Part shown: positions 28,101 to 33,409 of the stretch, piece after piece
How positions within the stretch are numbered: position 1 is the stretch's first letter
Layout: the number at the start of each line of letters is the position of its first letter
Source of the DNA: Actinostola sp. cb2023
Lineage: Eukaryota > Cnidaria > Anthozoa > Actiniaria > Actinostolidae
Assembly: GCA_033675265.1 (NCBI GenBank)
Contig: JAUJYZ010001036.1
Coordinates: 81,001-145,000 of the forward strand
Length of the DNA: 64,000 nt
Reading direction: 5' to 3'
Notes under the pieces: generated by a model
Seen by the model: the letters and a program-made list of their open reading frames with translations, nothing else
Databases searched by the model: none
What the model was told of the DNA's origin: nothing
Position numbers and translations under genes: made by a program

Positions 28101-31100
28101 TTGTTAGTTACTAGTACATAACTGTATCAACCATCAAATTGCTTGGTATCAATATTTATCACCAATTTCAGTTGGCACAGAATCAATTACAATACTCTAG
28201 TTTCGAGTTGTTTAGACACTGCTGTATGTACTCCTTGACAAAAGACGCATTTGCTCAGCCTTAGCTTCAATTCAGTGTAAATTATGCACAAATACCAATG
28301 AGAATGTGCATTTTTAATTGCACGGGTTATATTCACTGGATTGAGGCTTAAAGGCTGAGCAAACGCATCGTTTCTCAAGGAGTACAGCGGTTCATAAACA
28401 ACTTGAAAAATATTGCTTGGTATCAATCAGCTGTTTTGTCCACATGCTATCAAGCAGAGTATTCTATTGAAAAGGTGCAATACAGCTGATGAAAATTCCT
28501 CATGAGACCGGAAATGACGTCTAAAATCTTTAATCTTTAATTTCAAGTAATTACTGACTGTCAGCCAACAAACTACTGACTGACTACTGACTGTCAGCCA
28601 ACAAACTACTGACTGACTTAACTGACTGTCAGCCAACAAACTACTGACTGACTACTGACTGTCAGCCAACAAACTACTGACTGACTACGGACTGTCAGCC
28701 AACAAACTACTGACTGACTACTGACTGTCAGCCAACAAACTACTAACTGACTACTGACTGTCAGCCAACAAACTACTGACTGACTACTGACTGTCAGCCA
28801 ACAAACTACTGACTGACTACGGACTGTCAGCCAACAAACTACTGACTGACTACTGACTGTCAGCCAACAAACTACTGACTGACTACTGACTGTCAGCCAA
28901 CAAACTACTGACTGACTACTGACTGTCAGCCAACAAACTACTGACTGACTACGGACTGTCAGCCAACAAACTACTGACTGACTACTGACTGTCAGCCAAC
29001 AAACTACTGACTGACTACTGACTGTCAGCCAACAAACTACTGACTGACTACGGATTGTCAGCCAACAAACTACTGACTGACTACTGACTGTCAGCCAACA
29101 AACTACTGACTGACTACTGACTGTCAGCCAACAAACTACTGACTGACTACTGACTGTCAGCCAACCAGCAATTGATTCTTTGCTACACGTATATATATTG
29201 TCATCACCATTGTATACTTCAGCCTAGTTATTTCTGTAACATGGATGCTGTGGATCCTGACCCATCAGTTTTATTACTAAACAAAGATCTTACCTTACTG
29301 GAGGAGACGGCCACTGCTTGCCTTGCTCCACACAAGTTCAGGTTTGTTGACAAACATGTCATATAATATAATTATTCATGATAGGTAAATATTTGTATCA
29401 TCAACCAGGATTTTGAAATAAACCAAGCTTTCTAGCTGCTCATCTTGATGGCCACAATGTGTGTATAGGCATCAATTACAACTTACATTGAAAAAACTAA
29501 CGGTGTGTGTGATCATGAAACACAGAGTGTGTGATAGAGTGTGTGAGGAAGAAGAAAGAAACAGAAAGGTGCGCACACAAGCATGGGACCAGAACTGACA
29601 GAAAAAGTATAATAAATTATTAATAGAGGGAAACAAATCTAACAAATTGCAGATGGTTTTGAGTTGTCTGTACTCTTATTGACACAATCTTGACATCATA
29701 AAATGTTCAAAACTCAAGTGAAATCACGAGCGTAGCAAGTATATTCCATATGTCCCTCGCTGCGCTCGGACATAAATGACCTTCATTGGGCCTAAATAAA
29801 CCATTATGCCCTCAGAATAATAATATTAAATAACTTTAATAAACATAATAAACATAATAAACATGTAATTAACTTGGTTTGCTCGGTTAATAAGAGGTAC
29901 ATGGCTTGCATAAATCCTTGTAAAAAGCTTTTATTTCTCTTTACAGGTGATCACATTAATGTTATATTTGCTTGCATATCTTTTGAATGATTACTACATG
30001 TATTTTGCCATTGATATTTACAGCTTCTATATAGCCTGCGTAGCCAGTCCCTTTTCCCCCACCCCTCCCCTCCTTTTCCCTAGAGCTTGGCTACGCAGGC
30101 TACTTCTATATGGCATGATTCGTTTTAGTTATTACTGGACCTGTAGAACATGCATCATTATTGTTGTCTAGTGTATTAAATAAATGCAGTCTAATTTTTC
30201 TCCAGGTATTTATTCGAAGGGCTTGGTCATCTTGTGTCATCTATACTTATCTCCAATATTACTTTCATCAAGAAAATGAATCAAAATGGCATTAAAAAAA
30301 TGTAAGTATCATCGATCATCTTCCCCAATGGCATGGCTCGGATGACCATGTAAAATGGTGGTCCCGTCTCTCCACACTCCATTACATATTTGCACTGGAT
30401 TGAAGGGACATAAAAGAACCCACACCACTGTTCGACTAAGAGTAGGGCATGAAGTTCCCAGCATGTGGCCTGACCTACTATGATCATGTGGTAGATCCTA
30501 CATTATAGGGCTTATAACCTCAGGATCTACCATTTCAAAATACCTAGTGTATCCTAAGTATTTCAAATAAAACTGTATTATTATTATAATCAGAGGAACA
30601 TGAAGGAATACTGAGAATAGTTTTCTCCTCTCTGTGGCTGCAATCTGGGGTGCACTACTACTAGTGGGGTATGTGTGGTGAGATTCGGTCAGGGTTTGAG
30701 CCTAATTTGGACTCATTCCAGGTGATATTTTGAACAAATTTGGACTTGGTCAGGGTTGACAAGACTTCTGAGCACAAGCATGTCCAGGATTTGAGCAGTC
30801 AACATCCTTTTTGTGTGTTGGTGCAGAGTAATAAACATGTTATTAACTTGGTTTGCTCGGTTAATAAGAGGTACATACATAAATCCTTGTAAAAAGCTTT
30901 TATTTCTCTTTACAGGTGCCGCAACATCTTTGTTCTTCAGCAAAATTTAACCAATATTACAATGTCCAGGGAAGGGGATTTGGATAAAGCTCGTCAATAC
31001 TATGAGCTGATATATCTCAACCAAGATGTGAGTTTACATGTACTTGACAAAATATATGTACATTTAACAATAATTATTATTCCCCAAAGTGGAAGTGAGT

Positions 31101-32862
31101 AGTGGTGCATATATTTACCGAGCTGTGTACAACTAATTCACAGACACTGAGGGGAATAATAATTGTTTTATTTAGTGTTACCCTCTTTAAATAAAGTTTC
31201 TATCTATCTATCTATTTAGTACATGTATATAGCTAATTGCATAATCGTTGTCGGGTTGAAAATCATGAAAGCTATGACCAAAAGGAATTCTGGGCAATTA
31301 AAACTCTCAAATAACATCATGAAATCATCGACCTTTTTATCCAGACTTGTAGGATCTTAGTTAAATAGCTCATATACCTTTAAAACTACGAGAATATTGA
31401 ATATATTTGCATGTAATGCGGTTTATGAACTGATTTCCCATCCATCCTTGCGGTCTCAGCTTCTATGATTTATGATTTTCAACCTGACAACGATTATGCA
31501 ATTAGCTATTAGTGAATAACTAGCCAGCCAAATATATAAAAAATATGTTCAAGAAGAAAGACACACTCACGAAACAATGCAATGCCATCTTGTTTTGCTC
31601 CGAGGTAAATAGCCAAGGATATCCCTAGTTTGATTAACCAATCACAGCGCACGAAAAGCACTATTCACTTGTGTGGTATATACACCTATTTCAAAAAAGG
31701 TTGTCAGAGAGAAAGGAGAAAGGAGAATGCTTATTGAAAGACCAAAGTTGACTGCTGGCCAGTTTAAGTTATTTTTTACCACAACTAGTCAGTTTCTCGC
31801 TCTCTGATTGGCTTAGAACCGTGGTAAATAAGAGACTGTACATACCACGGAAATTGCGTGTTAGCTCGCGCACGGAGCTAGTGCGCGCTTGAATCAGTTT
31901 TTCTTTCAACATTTCTCGACGTTTTCGGATGTTTTCTCCGTCTGTTGTGGTAAAAAACAAATCTACGATAGTTTCTTGTGGTATGTCCTCTTATTTACCA
32001 CGGTTGACACCATCTCATCGTCAAAATTGTTAAGTGGATCCACTCGGCTACGCCTCGTGAATCCACAACAATTTTGACGATTCGATGACGCCAACCGTGG
32101 TAAATAAGAGGACATACCACGCGAAACTATCGTAAATTTGTTAAATATTTTGGTTTTGTAATAATTACTTACAACTGAAAGCTTTATGAACTAAATTGTC
32201 AGGTTATTTGCATATACATACACACATCTATAGTTCCATCTGGTCTTAGAATGACTATTCACCATTCTCCTATCGCCTTTCTCTCTGACAACCTTTTTCA
32301 AAACAGGTGTATACTAATATGTATTAGCTCGGTTATTACTTTTAAGGTTTTGTGTAGGACCTTTCTGTGAAGCATCTTCAACAAAGATGATGCTTATATA
32401 TACAGTGTGTACATGTATATGGGCCATGTATCAAAGCACCCATGCCCTCAGTACATGCCAAGACTGAAAGGAAGCATTGAAGCAGTATTTTTGTCATGTT
32501 TGTGACTTGCAATGACTTTGCTGATGCTGCTAAGCACGAGTGTTTGCAATATGAAATGAGCCTGAACACACCTTCCTTGTATACAAATAAACAACTAGTC
32601 AAGTGATTTTCCTGTAAATAGTTACACAGTTACTTCTGCATTTTCAGTGACTCTAATATTATTGTTCATCATGATTATTTCTCAGGACATTCTAACTGTC
32701 ATAGTTGAACAGGGAGCCAAGTACATTGAGATGGAGTATACCAATATCCTACAGCTCCAGGCAAGAAGCATGACAGTACGAGACAATGCAGCAATACAGC
32801 AGAGGCTGAAACGACTTAAAGAAATCCTTAAAGAACCTTCCAGCACTAGTGATAGGACATAG
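2370..32862 (+). CDS. EXOC4: Exocyst complex component 4 (Sec8), 31 exons, 5' end outside window
   Basis: Exocyst subunit 4 helps tether secretory vesicles to the plasma membrane as part of the eight-subunit exocyst. Thirty-one exons on the + strand encode 915 residues that follow the animal Sec8 sequence from about residue 88 to the C-terminus; with the missing N-terminus the total is near 1000, against 974 in human. Every junction is GT..AG and phases agree throughout, giving one open frame to TAG at 32860-32862. Recognisable family stretches include [39 protein letters not shown] and [16 protein letters not shown]. No signal peptide or membrane segment is seen, as expected for a helical-rod CATCHR protein. 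The start codon and first exons are not in the window. Introns are 78 bp to about 4 kb and hold most of the local repeats. The identification is secure; splice sites are inferred by eye. Confidence 0.96.
2455..3031. repeat. 86-bp tandem array, 7 units, copying an EXOC4 exon end and its 5' splice site
   Basis: Units begin GATGGAAGG at 2461, 2547, 2633, 2719, 2805, 2891 and 2977. Each holds the last coding bases of exon 1 and the donor AAT|GTAAGT. Copies 2-7 have TAA directly before TACTGG in the coding frame, so only the first copy can be translated as part of the exon. Units differ by one or two bases. Confidence 0.95.
3345..3600 (+). mobile_element. Divergent tRNA-derived SINE
   Basis: CCCAGGTTCACTTCCTGG matches the B box region, followed by CCGGTTTTTCCTCCCT and a tail with CTTCGTGGATCTACTGTC and an A run. 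The A box is decayed. Confidence 0.55.
3860..3948 (+). CDS. EXOC4: EXOC4 exon 2
   Basis: Acceptor TTTTTGTAG, donor ACAG|GTACAT. Completes the split Ile codon and reads [19 protein letters not shown], matching the KQVPQKLEQ region of Sec8. Ends in phase 1. Confidence 0.92.
4205..5384. mobile_element. 1.18-kb inverted-repeat DNA element (GAAGGG ends)
   Basis: Ends AATTGAAGGGTTG and complement, with arms of about 130 bp. About 90 percent similar by eye to 23489-24681. No transposase is recognisable, so it is probably non-autonomous. Confidence 0.8.
5667..5743 (+). CDS. EXOC4: EXOC4 exon 3
   Basis: Acceptor TTTCTTTGCAG. Reads [19 protein letters not shown], matching [20 protein letters not shown] in human Sec8. 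The donor AAG|GTGCTG departs from consensus after GT, but it restores phase 0 with the next exon. Confidence 0.9.
6009..6166. repeat. Short tandem repeat of about 60 bp, 3 units
   Basis: TACTAGACCATCACACTTT recurs at 6009, 6076 and 6130 in the intron just upstream of exon 4. The last unit ends about 20 bp before the acceptor. Confidence 0.85.
6188..6320 (+). CDS. EXOC4: EXOC4 exon 4
   Basis: Acceptor TTTGTGCAG, donor AAAG|GTACTT. Reads [17 protein letters not shown], a strongly conserved Sec8 block, then a polar Ser/Thr/Lys-rich linker. Ends in phase 1. Confidence 0.93.
7195..7880. mobile_element. 686-bp foldback element, TTAA target duplication
   Basis: Two arms of about 300 bp, starting GGTACCAGGGGACCTTCGTG, are inverted copies around a short loop near 7500-7560. 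TTAA flanks it at 7191-7194 and 7881-7884. Confidence 0.85.
7936..8001 (+). CDS. EXOC4: EXOC4 exon 5
   Basis: Acceptor ACAGTTGCAG, donor TCAA|GTATGT. Encodes [15 protein letters not shown] and more of the variable polar linker. Little family similarity is expected here; it is placed by phase (1 in, 1 out) and clean splice sites. Confidence 0.78.
8073..8310. mobile_element. Small MITE with TTATCCACTGGATAA-type interior
   Basis: Left CCAGGTTGTTCAAAGGGT and right ACTCTTTGAACATCAAACTGG are inverted; the right end is present twice (to 8249 and 8309). Confidence 0.55.
8334..8394. repeat. 61-bp hairpin
   Basis: CCTGATTTTCAGATGGCTCA pairs with TGAGCTGTCTGAAAATCAGG. Confidence 0.75.
8448..8512 (+). 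CDS. EXOC4: EXOC4 exon 6
   Basis: Acceptor TTATTACATAG, donor GAG|GTAAAA. Encodes the end of the variable linker ([19 protein letters not shown]). Phase 1 in, 0 out. Supported mainly by phase continuity with exons 5 and 7. Confidence 0.75.
8869..9010. mobile_element. 142-bp MITE, AATTGAAGGG ends
   Basis: Arms of about 29 bp (AATTGAAGGGCTCCCTGCAA). It shares its terminal ten bases with the 1.2-kb family. It ends 36 bp before exon 7. Confidence 0.78.
9047..9160 (+). CDS. EXOC4: EXOC4 exon 7
   Basis: Acceptor CTACACTAG, donor GAG|GTATAT, phase 0 at both ends. Reads [19 protein letters not shown] and LGKIPEAIE, matching human LELDPEENSTLFMGILIKG and LKKIPETVK. Confidence 0.94.
9468..9634. mobile_element. 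167-bp MITE (AGGCCCTGGTTGCA ends)
   Basis: Left AGGCCCTGGTTGCACGAAAG pairs with the right end; the interior contains repeated TTATCCATTGGATA. Confidence 0.75.
9853..9923 (+). CDS. EXOC4: EXOC4 exon 8
   Basis: Acceptor TTTCATTCAG, donor AAAG|GTTGGT, ending in phase 2. Reads [19 protein letters not shown], matching the family block ERLEQELKQIVKRSTTQV. Confidence 0.92.
10048..10081 (+). CDS. EXOC4: EXOC4 exon 9 (34-bp microexon)
   Basis: Acceptor TTTTTAAACTCAG, donor CAG|GTACAG. Encodes only [11 protein letters not shown]. Accepted because it converts phase 2 to phase 0 exactly and fills the YQRGENVTVE position of the family. Confidence 0.82.
10477..10683. mobile_element. 207-bp MITE (AAAGGCCCAGA ends)
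   Basis: Arms of about 40 bp containing GTGCAACTTTTCTTGCAATG are inverted; the interior has TGCGCATGCGCA. Confidence 0.78.
10953..11057 (+). CDS. EXOC4: EXOC4 exon 10
   Basis: Acceptor ATGTTGTTAG, donor ATT|GTAAGT, phase 0 at both ends. Reads [17 protein letters not shown] then AHAHSVIL, matching human NQPRLLLELLELLFDKF and AAAHSVVL. Confidence 0.95.
11230..11480. mobile_element. Fragment of a Harbinger-like element
   Basis: The right end CTAGGGTTATCTCTCCCTCA then TGTAAACAGACC resembles the outer ends at 54142 and 57989. CCTAGCACTAG-like motifs recur. The left end is not preserved. Confidence 0.45.
11899..11932 (+). CDS. EXOC4: EXOC4 exon 11 (34-bp microexon)
   Basis: Acceptor TCTTTTACCAG, donor CTAG|GTAAGT. 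Encodes [11 protein letters not shown], ending in phase 1 to fit the next exon. It fills the TPLTQQEDIKL region. Confidence 0.8.
11970..12085. repeat. AT-rich microsatellite (AAT/ATT and ATAATT)
   Basis: Runs of TAATAATAA, an A9 run and TATAATCATTATAA follow the donor of exon 11. Low complexity only. Confidence 0.85.
12256..12516. mobile_element. 261-bp MITE (AATAGACCTTATGCAT ends)
   Basis: Arms of about 50 bp, including ATAATGACGTAA and GACTACAACTACCAGAA, are inverted around an AT-rich loop. Confidence 0.82.
12636..12688 (+). CDS. EXOC4: EXOC4 exon 12
   Basis: Acceptor TTGACAACAG, donor GCA|GTAAGT. Reads [14 protein letters not shown], matching LYDMADVWVKIQDV. Ends in phase 0. Confidence 0.9.
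13288..13373 (+). CDS. EXOC4: EXOC4 exon 13
   Basis: Acceptor ACATCATTAG, donor ACAG|GTATCT. Reads [17 protein letters not shown], matching LQMLLTEYLDMKNTRTAS. Ends in phase 2. Confidence 0.93.
13970..14027 (+). CDS. EXOC4: EXOC4 exon 14
   Basis: Acceptor TTTCTTGTAG, donor AAG|GTACAA. Reads [18 protein letters not shown], matching EFAAFFAKKKPQRPKN. Ends in phase 0. Confidence 0.9.
14233..14368. mobile_element. 136-bp MITE (TAGAGTAC ends)
   Basis: TAGAGTACAAATCC and TGAAATAGTACT pair with the right arm. A related copy lies nested at 26588-26732. Confidence 0.72.
14406..14498 (+). CDS. EXOC4: EXOC4 exon 15
   Basis: Acceptor ATCTTTCAG, donor GGG|GTATGT. Reads [19 protein letters not shown], matching LFKFESSSHAISMSAYLRE. 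Phase 0 at both ends. Confidence 0.95.
14739..14826 (+). CDS. EXOC4: EXOC4 exon 16
   Basis: Acceptor TTACTGTAG, donor ACAG|GTACAT. Ends [11 protein letters not shown] in phase 1, matching FVCKPGARNIT. Confidence 0.92.
14988..16178. mobile_element. DNA element with repeated GTTGCGGACATTAC motif
   Basis: The motif occurs in + orientation at 14988, 15173, 15353 and 15371 and inverted at 15971, 15984 and 16164; a variant starts at 16150. The left half carries one orientation, the right half mainly the other. No coding region is recognised. Confidence 0.6.
16365..16560. repeat. GAT/GGT trinucleotide-rich tract
   Basis: Imperfect (GATGATGGT)n with purine/T bias. The frames crossing it (Met/Val/Asp/Gly-rich) are composition artefacts. 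Confidence 0.85.
16638..16701 (+). CDS. EXOC4: EXOC4 exon 17
   Basis: Acceptor TTTCCCACCAG, donor GG|GTAAGT. Reads [17 protein letters not shown], matching IFHPLLRFIQEIEHALG. Ends in phase 2. Confidence 0.9.
17163..17590 (+). mobile_element. tRNA-derived SINE, split by a MITE
   Basis: GTAGCCGAGTGGTGAGACTA resembles a tRNA A box and GGTTCAACTCC a B box, followed by a tail containing GGATTTTCCTCCCACAATAA. The tail resumes at 17490 after an inserted foldback element. Related copies lie at about 3345-3600 and 22338-22676. Confidence 0.7.
17312..17489. mobile_element. 178-bp MITE inserted in the SINE
   Basis: Ends CAGGGCTGTAGCC and its complement, with a 5-bp direct repeat TGAGA at 17307-17311 and 17490-17494. 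Superfamily not certain. Confidence 0.75.
17705..17820 (+). CDS. EXOC4: EXOC4 exon 18
   Basis: Acceptor TTTAACTGCAG, donor AAAG|GTATTG. Reads [17 protein letters not shown], matching LREFLTVYIKNIFLNQV. Ends in phase 1. A foldback element starts about 13 bp after the donor. Confidence 0.93.
17833..18042. mobile_element. 210-bp MITE just after EXOC4 exon 18
   Basis: CACTCGAACCGTGAATACTT pairs with AAGTGTTCACGGTTCGAGTG; the loop is AT-rich. Confidence 0.75.
18067..18449. mobile_element. 383-bp MITE (CAATAGGCCAT ends)
   Basis: Arms of about 55 bp, including AACAGCAGTGTCAAAA and its complement. Confidence 0.8.
18923..18996 (+). CDS. EXOC4: EXOC4 exon 19
   Basis: Acceptor CTGTTGTCCAG, donor CAG|GTAACT. 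Reads [18 protein letters not shown], matching LANADTMKVLGVQRPLLQ. Ends in phase 0, immediately before the CTTG array. Confidence 0.95.
19012..20285. repeat. CTTG/CTTC tetranucleotide array with higher-order structure
   Basis: About 1.27 kb of (TTGC)n, (CCTTGCTT)n and (TTGCCTGC)n. Non-repeat islands containing TTTCTTGGTTTTGTTTA recur at about 19154, 19485, 19611 and 19970, giving a long unit of about 460-490 bp present twice. Long open frames here are artefacts of a stop-free repeat. Confidence 0.93.
20556..20694 (+). CDS. EXOC4: EXOC4 exon 20
   Basis: Acceptor TTTGTCTAG, donor AAAG|GTAATA. Reads [19 protein letters not shown], matching EKTVQDLLNLMHDLSAYSD. Ends in phase 1. Confidence 0.95.
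20887..20977 (+). CDS. EXOC4: EXOC4 exon 21
   Basis: Acceptor CCATTGTTAG, donor TCAG|GTATAG. Reads [16 protein letters not shown], matching the diagnostic [16 protein letters not shown]. Ends in phase 2. Confidence 0.96.
21154..21205 (+). CDS. EXOC4: EXOC4 exon 22
   Basis: Acceptor TACTTTCAG, donor AAA|GTATGT. Reads [17 protein letters not shown], matching SLPNWMNMAQPKQLRPK. Ends in phase 0. The 78-bp intron after it is the shortest in the gene. Confidence 0.93.
21284..21328 (+). CDS. EXOC4: EXOC4 exon 23
   Basis: Acceptor AATTCTAG, donor AGG|GTACAA. Reads [15 protein letters not shown], matching REEEEDFIRAAFGK. Phase 0 at both ends. Confidence 0.9.
22123..22230 (+). CDS. EXOC4: EXOC4 exon 24
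   Basis: Acceptor TCTCACCACAG, donor ATG|GTAAGC. Reads [17 protein letters not shown], matching LRDVSDLKALANMHESL. Phase 0 at both ends. Confidence 0.95.
22338..22676 (+). mobile_element. tRNA-derived SINE with (ATT)n tail
   Basis: GGTGGCCGAGTGGTGCTTGC (A box region) and GGTTAAATTCTCGGACC (B box region) head an element with the same GGTTTTCCTCCCT body as the 17163 copy; it ends in (ATT)n at 22660-22676. Confidence 0.7.
22735..22875. mobile_element. 141-bp MITE
   Basis: CCGTATTTACACTTG and CAAGTGTAAACACGG form the ends; ACCAAGGTTC recurs inside. Confidence 0.65.
23069..23170 (+). CDS. EXOC4: EXOC4 exon 25
   Basis: Acceptor TTTGTTGTTCAG, donor GCT|GTAAGT. Reads [18 protein letters not shown], the position of EWLASRTKSAFSNLSTSQ. 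Phase 0 at both ends. The next intron is about 4 kb, the longest in the gene. Confidence 0.9.
23223..23375. mobile_element. 153-bp MITE just after EXOC4 exon 25
   Basis: GTTTTCTTATGAGTGG pairs with CCACTCATATGAAAAC; inner GTTACAGTTACGGTATGG also pairs. Confidence 0.7.
23489..24681. mobile_element. 1.19-kb inverted-repeat DNA element, second full copy
   Basis: Ends AATTGAAGGGGTGCCCATGA and complement. Same family and orientation as 4205-5384. Frames reading [18 protein letters not shown] occur in both copies but are short. Confidence 0.82.
25300..26407. repeat. 19-bp polypyrimidine minisatellite (CTCTCCCCTTTCCTTCTTT)n
   Basis: About 1.1 kb of almost pure C/T on the + strand in the longest EXOC4 intron, with occasional A substitutions. 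Its right edge touches a foldback element at 26415. The open frames on both strands are meaningless. Confidence 0.95.
26415..27019. mobile_element. 605-bp foldback element
   Basis: Arms of about 150 bp, starting ACAATAAGCCACTTCACGCT, are inverted. A second MITE is nested at its centre. The left end abuts the polypyrimidine array. Confidence 0.83.
26588..26732. mobile_element. MITE nested in the 26415 element
   Basis: TAGAGTGCAATTTAGAAAAGC and its complement bound a loop with CTATTGTTT and AGTACTAATTAG, as in the 14233 copy. Confidence 0.72.
27203..27237 (+). CDS. EXOC4: EXOC4 exon 26 (35-bp microexon)
   Basis: Acceptor TTAATATTACAG, donor TAAA|GTAAGA. Encodes [11 protein letters not shown], matching TDLPPVSEQIM. 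Ends in phase 2. Confidence 0.85.
27290..27676. repeat. Minisatellite with CCATCCCTACCATTCCATGTA core
   Basis: The core appears seven times in two alternating contexts (TAGAGTTGTACCT and TACAGTTATACCTACTAG), giving a unit of about 117 bp. It starts about 50 bp after the donor of exon 26. Confidence 0.9.
27919..28033 (+). CDS. EXOC4: EXOC4 exon 27
   Basis: Acceptor TTTGTTGCAG, donor CAG|GTGAGA. Reads [19 protein letters not shown], matching MADRCLLVLHLEVRVHCFH. Ends in phase 0. Confidence 0.95.
28204..28408. mobile_element. 205-bp MITE
   Basis: TACTCCTTGACAAAAGACGC and GCTCAGCCTTAGCTTCAAT pair with the right arm ending CAAGGAGTA. Confidence 0.75.
28550..29165. repeat. 33-bp tandem array, about 18 units
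   Basis: Unit ACTGTCAGCCAACAAACTAC plus TGACTGACT, with only a few variants (GGACTG, GGATTG, one TAACTG). The array stops 57 bp before the acceptor of exon 28. Units are contiguous and have no distinct spacers. Confidence 0.95.
29223..29341 (+). CDS. EXOC4: EXOC4 exon 28
   Basis: Acceptor TATACTTCAG, donor TCAG|GTTTGT. Reads [18 protein letters not shown] and APHKFR, matching YDPLVVKLNKDISAIEE and QQHKFQ. Ends in phase 2. A 33-bp tandem array stops about 57 bp before it. Confidence 0.93.
29855..29949. repeat. Upstream copy of the exon-30 acceptor region
   Basis: About 95 bp nearly identical to 30829-30918, including the polypyrimidine tract TTTATTTCTCTTTACAG and the first two exon bases. 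Confidence 0.88.
30032..30102. mobile_element. 71-bp MITE with 8-bp target duplication (hAT-like)
   Basis: Ends TAGCCTGCGTAGCC and GGCTACGCAGGCTA, flanked by CTTCTATA at 30024-30031 and 30103-30110. The middle is pyrimidine-rich. Confidence 0.82.
30206..30301 (+). CDS. EXOC4: EXOC4 exon 29
   Basis: Acceptor TTTTTCTCCAG, donor AAAT|GTAAGT. Reads [17 protein letters not shown], matching YIFEGLGHLISCILING. Ends in phase 2. Confidence 0.95.
30310..30485. repeat. Interspersed repeat related to 18635-18720
   Basis: GGCATGGCTCGGATGACC, ATGGTGGTCCC and CATAAAAGAACC recur in order at 18635-18720 (GCGTGGCTTGGATGA, ATGGTGGTCCC, GTAAAAGAACCA). Probably a SINE or LINE tail family; no polymerase III boxes are visible. 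Confidence 0.45.
30916..31027 (+). CDS. EXOC4: EXOC4 exon 30
   Basis: Acceptor TTTCTCTTTACAG, donor GAT|GTGAGT. Reads [19 protein letters not shown], nearly identical to human Sec8. Ends in phase 0. The 90 bp before it are duplicated upstream of exon 29. Confidence 0.96.
31231..31507. mobile_element. 277-bp MITE (AGCTAATTGCATAATCG ends), copy 1
   Basis: Arms AGCTAATTGCATAATCGTTG and continuing GGGTTGAAAATCAT are inverted. A second copy in reverse orientation lies at 46972-47238. Confidence 0.85.
31678..32314. mobile_element. 637-bp inverted-repeat element with nested hairpins
   Basis: TATACACCTATTTCAAAAAAGG and GAGAGAAAGGAGAAAGGAGA pair with the right end. Inside, TTATTTACCACGG occurs inverted and TCGTCAAAATTGTT pairs with AACAATTTTGACGA at 32020-32081. 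Confidence 0.7.
32686..32862 (+). CDS. EXOC4: EXOC4 terminal coding exon 31
   Basis: Acceptor TATTTCTCAG. Reads [18 protein letters not shown] and RLKRLKEIL, matching VDQGVKYTELEYIHALTL and RLQRLKEII, then stops at TAG 32860-32862. The stop codon lies in one arm of a 24-nt inverted repeat. Confidence 0.95.
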   Translation, partial: DILTVIVEQGAKYIEMEYTNILQLQARSMTVRDNAAIQQRLKRLKEILKEPSSTSDRT

Positions 32863-33337
32863 TTTACAGTTGACAAGGTTTTCTTTGTTATTCATAATTA
32901 AGGCTCTATCTCCGGCATGACCTCAGTGTAAGAACCTTACATGTACATATTACAAACACTATAATACTGTATCGCTAACTTTCAAAATAACCACAATAAT
33001 TCACAATAAATAAAGATTATTATTATTATTCATAGAGATATGGATTCAGCTATCCAGTACTAGTACTGCAAAGGGTTTAGAGATCTTTAGAACTAATAGT
33101 AAGAACGAAGTGAGTTGATACACACAGTGAATAGAAAAATCAGTTACGTCAGTTGAAGTTTTTACAGGGAGGTACATGTGTACATGTAAACCCCTTTCTC
33201 CCATAAAGACCTGAATTGAATTGAATGAATCGCTCATTATGAATTCATAGGGCAAAATCTGGATATTGACTTGTTACATCAATACAGCGTAGGAACATAA
33301 ATATTTGTTTGTGTGAAAACCTTGTCAACTGTAAACT
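32860..33337. repeat. Inverted repeat bracketing the EXOC4 3' UTR
   Basis: TAGTTTACAGTTGACAAGGT plus TTTC at 32860-32883, including the stop codon, is exactly complementary to 33314-33337. Confidence 0.85.
33005..33014 (+). promoter_or_regulatory. Candidate polyadenylation signal of EXOC4
   Basis: AATAAATAAA lies 143 bp after the EXOC4 stop codon and is followed by a T-rich stretch. It is the first AATAAA after the coding region; cleavage is predicted shortly downstream. Confidence 0.45.
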
Positions 33338-33409
33338 AAGTCAGTTAATTACGGTACCTCAAACCTTGGCTTTTAAGTAATGTTTCAAAGCCGAGAGTGA
33401 GGACTAGAC

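Noticed and set aside
28550..29165. CRISPR-like regular repeat array
   Set aside because: Units are contiguous without unique spacers, in a eukaryotic intron.
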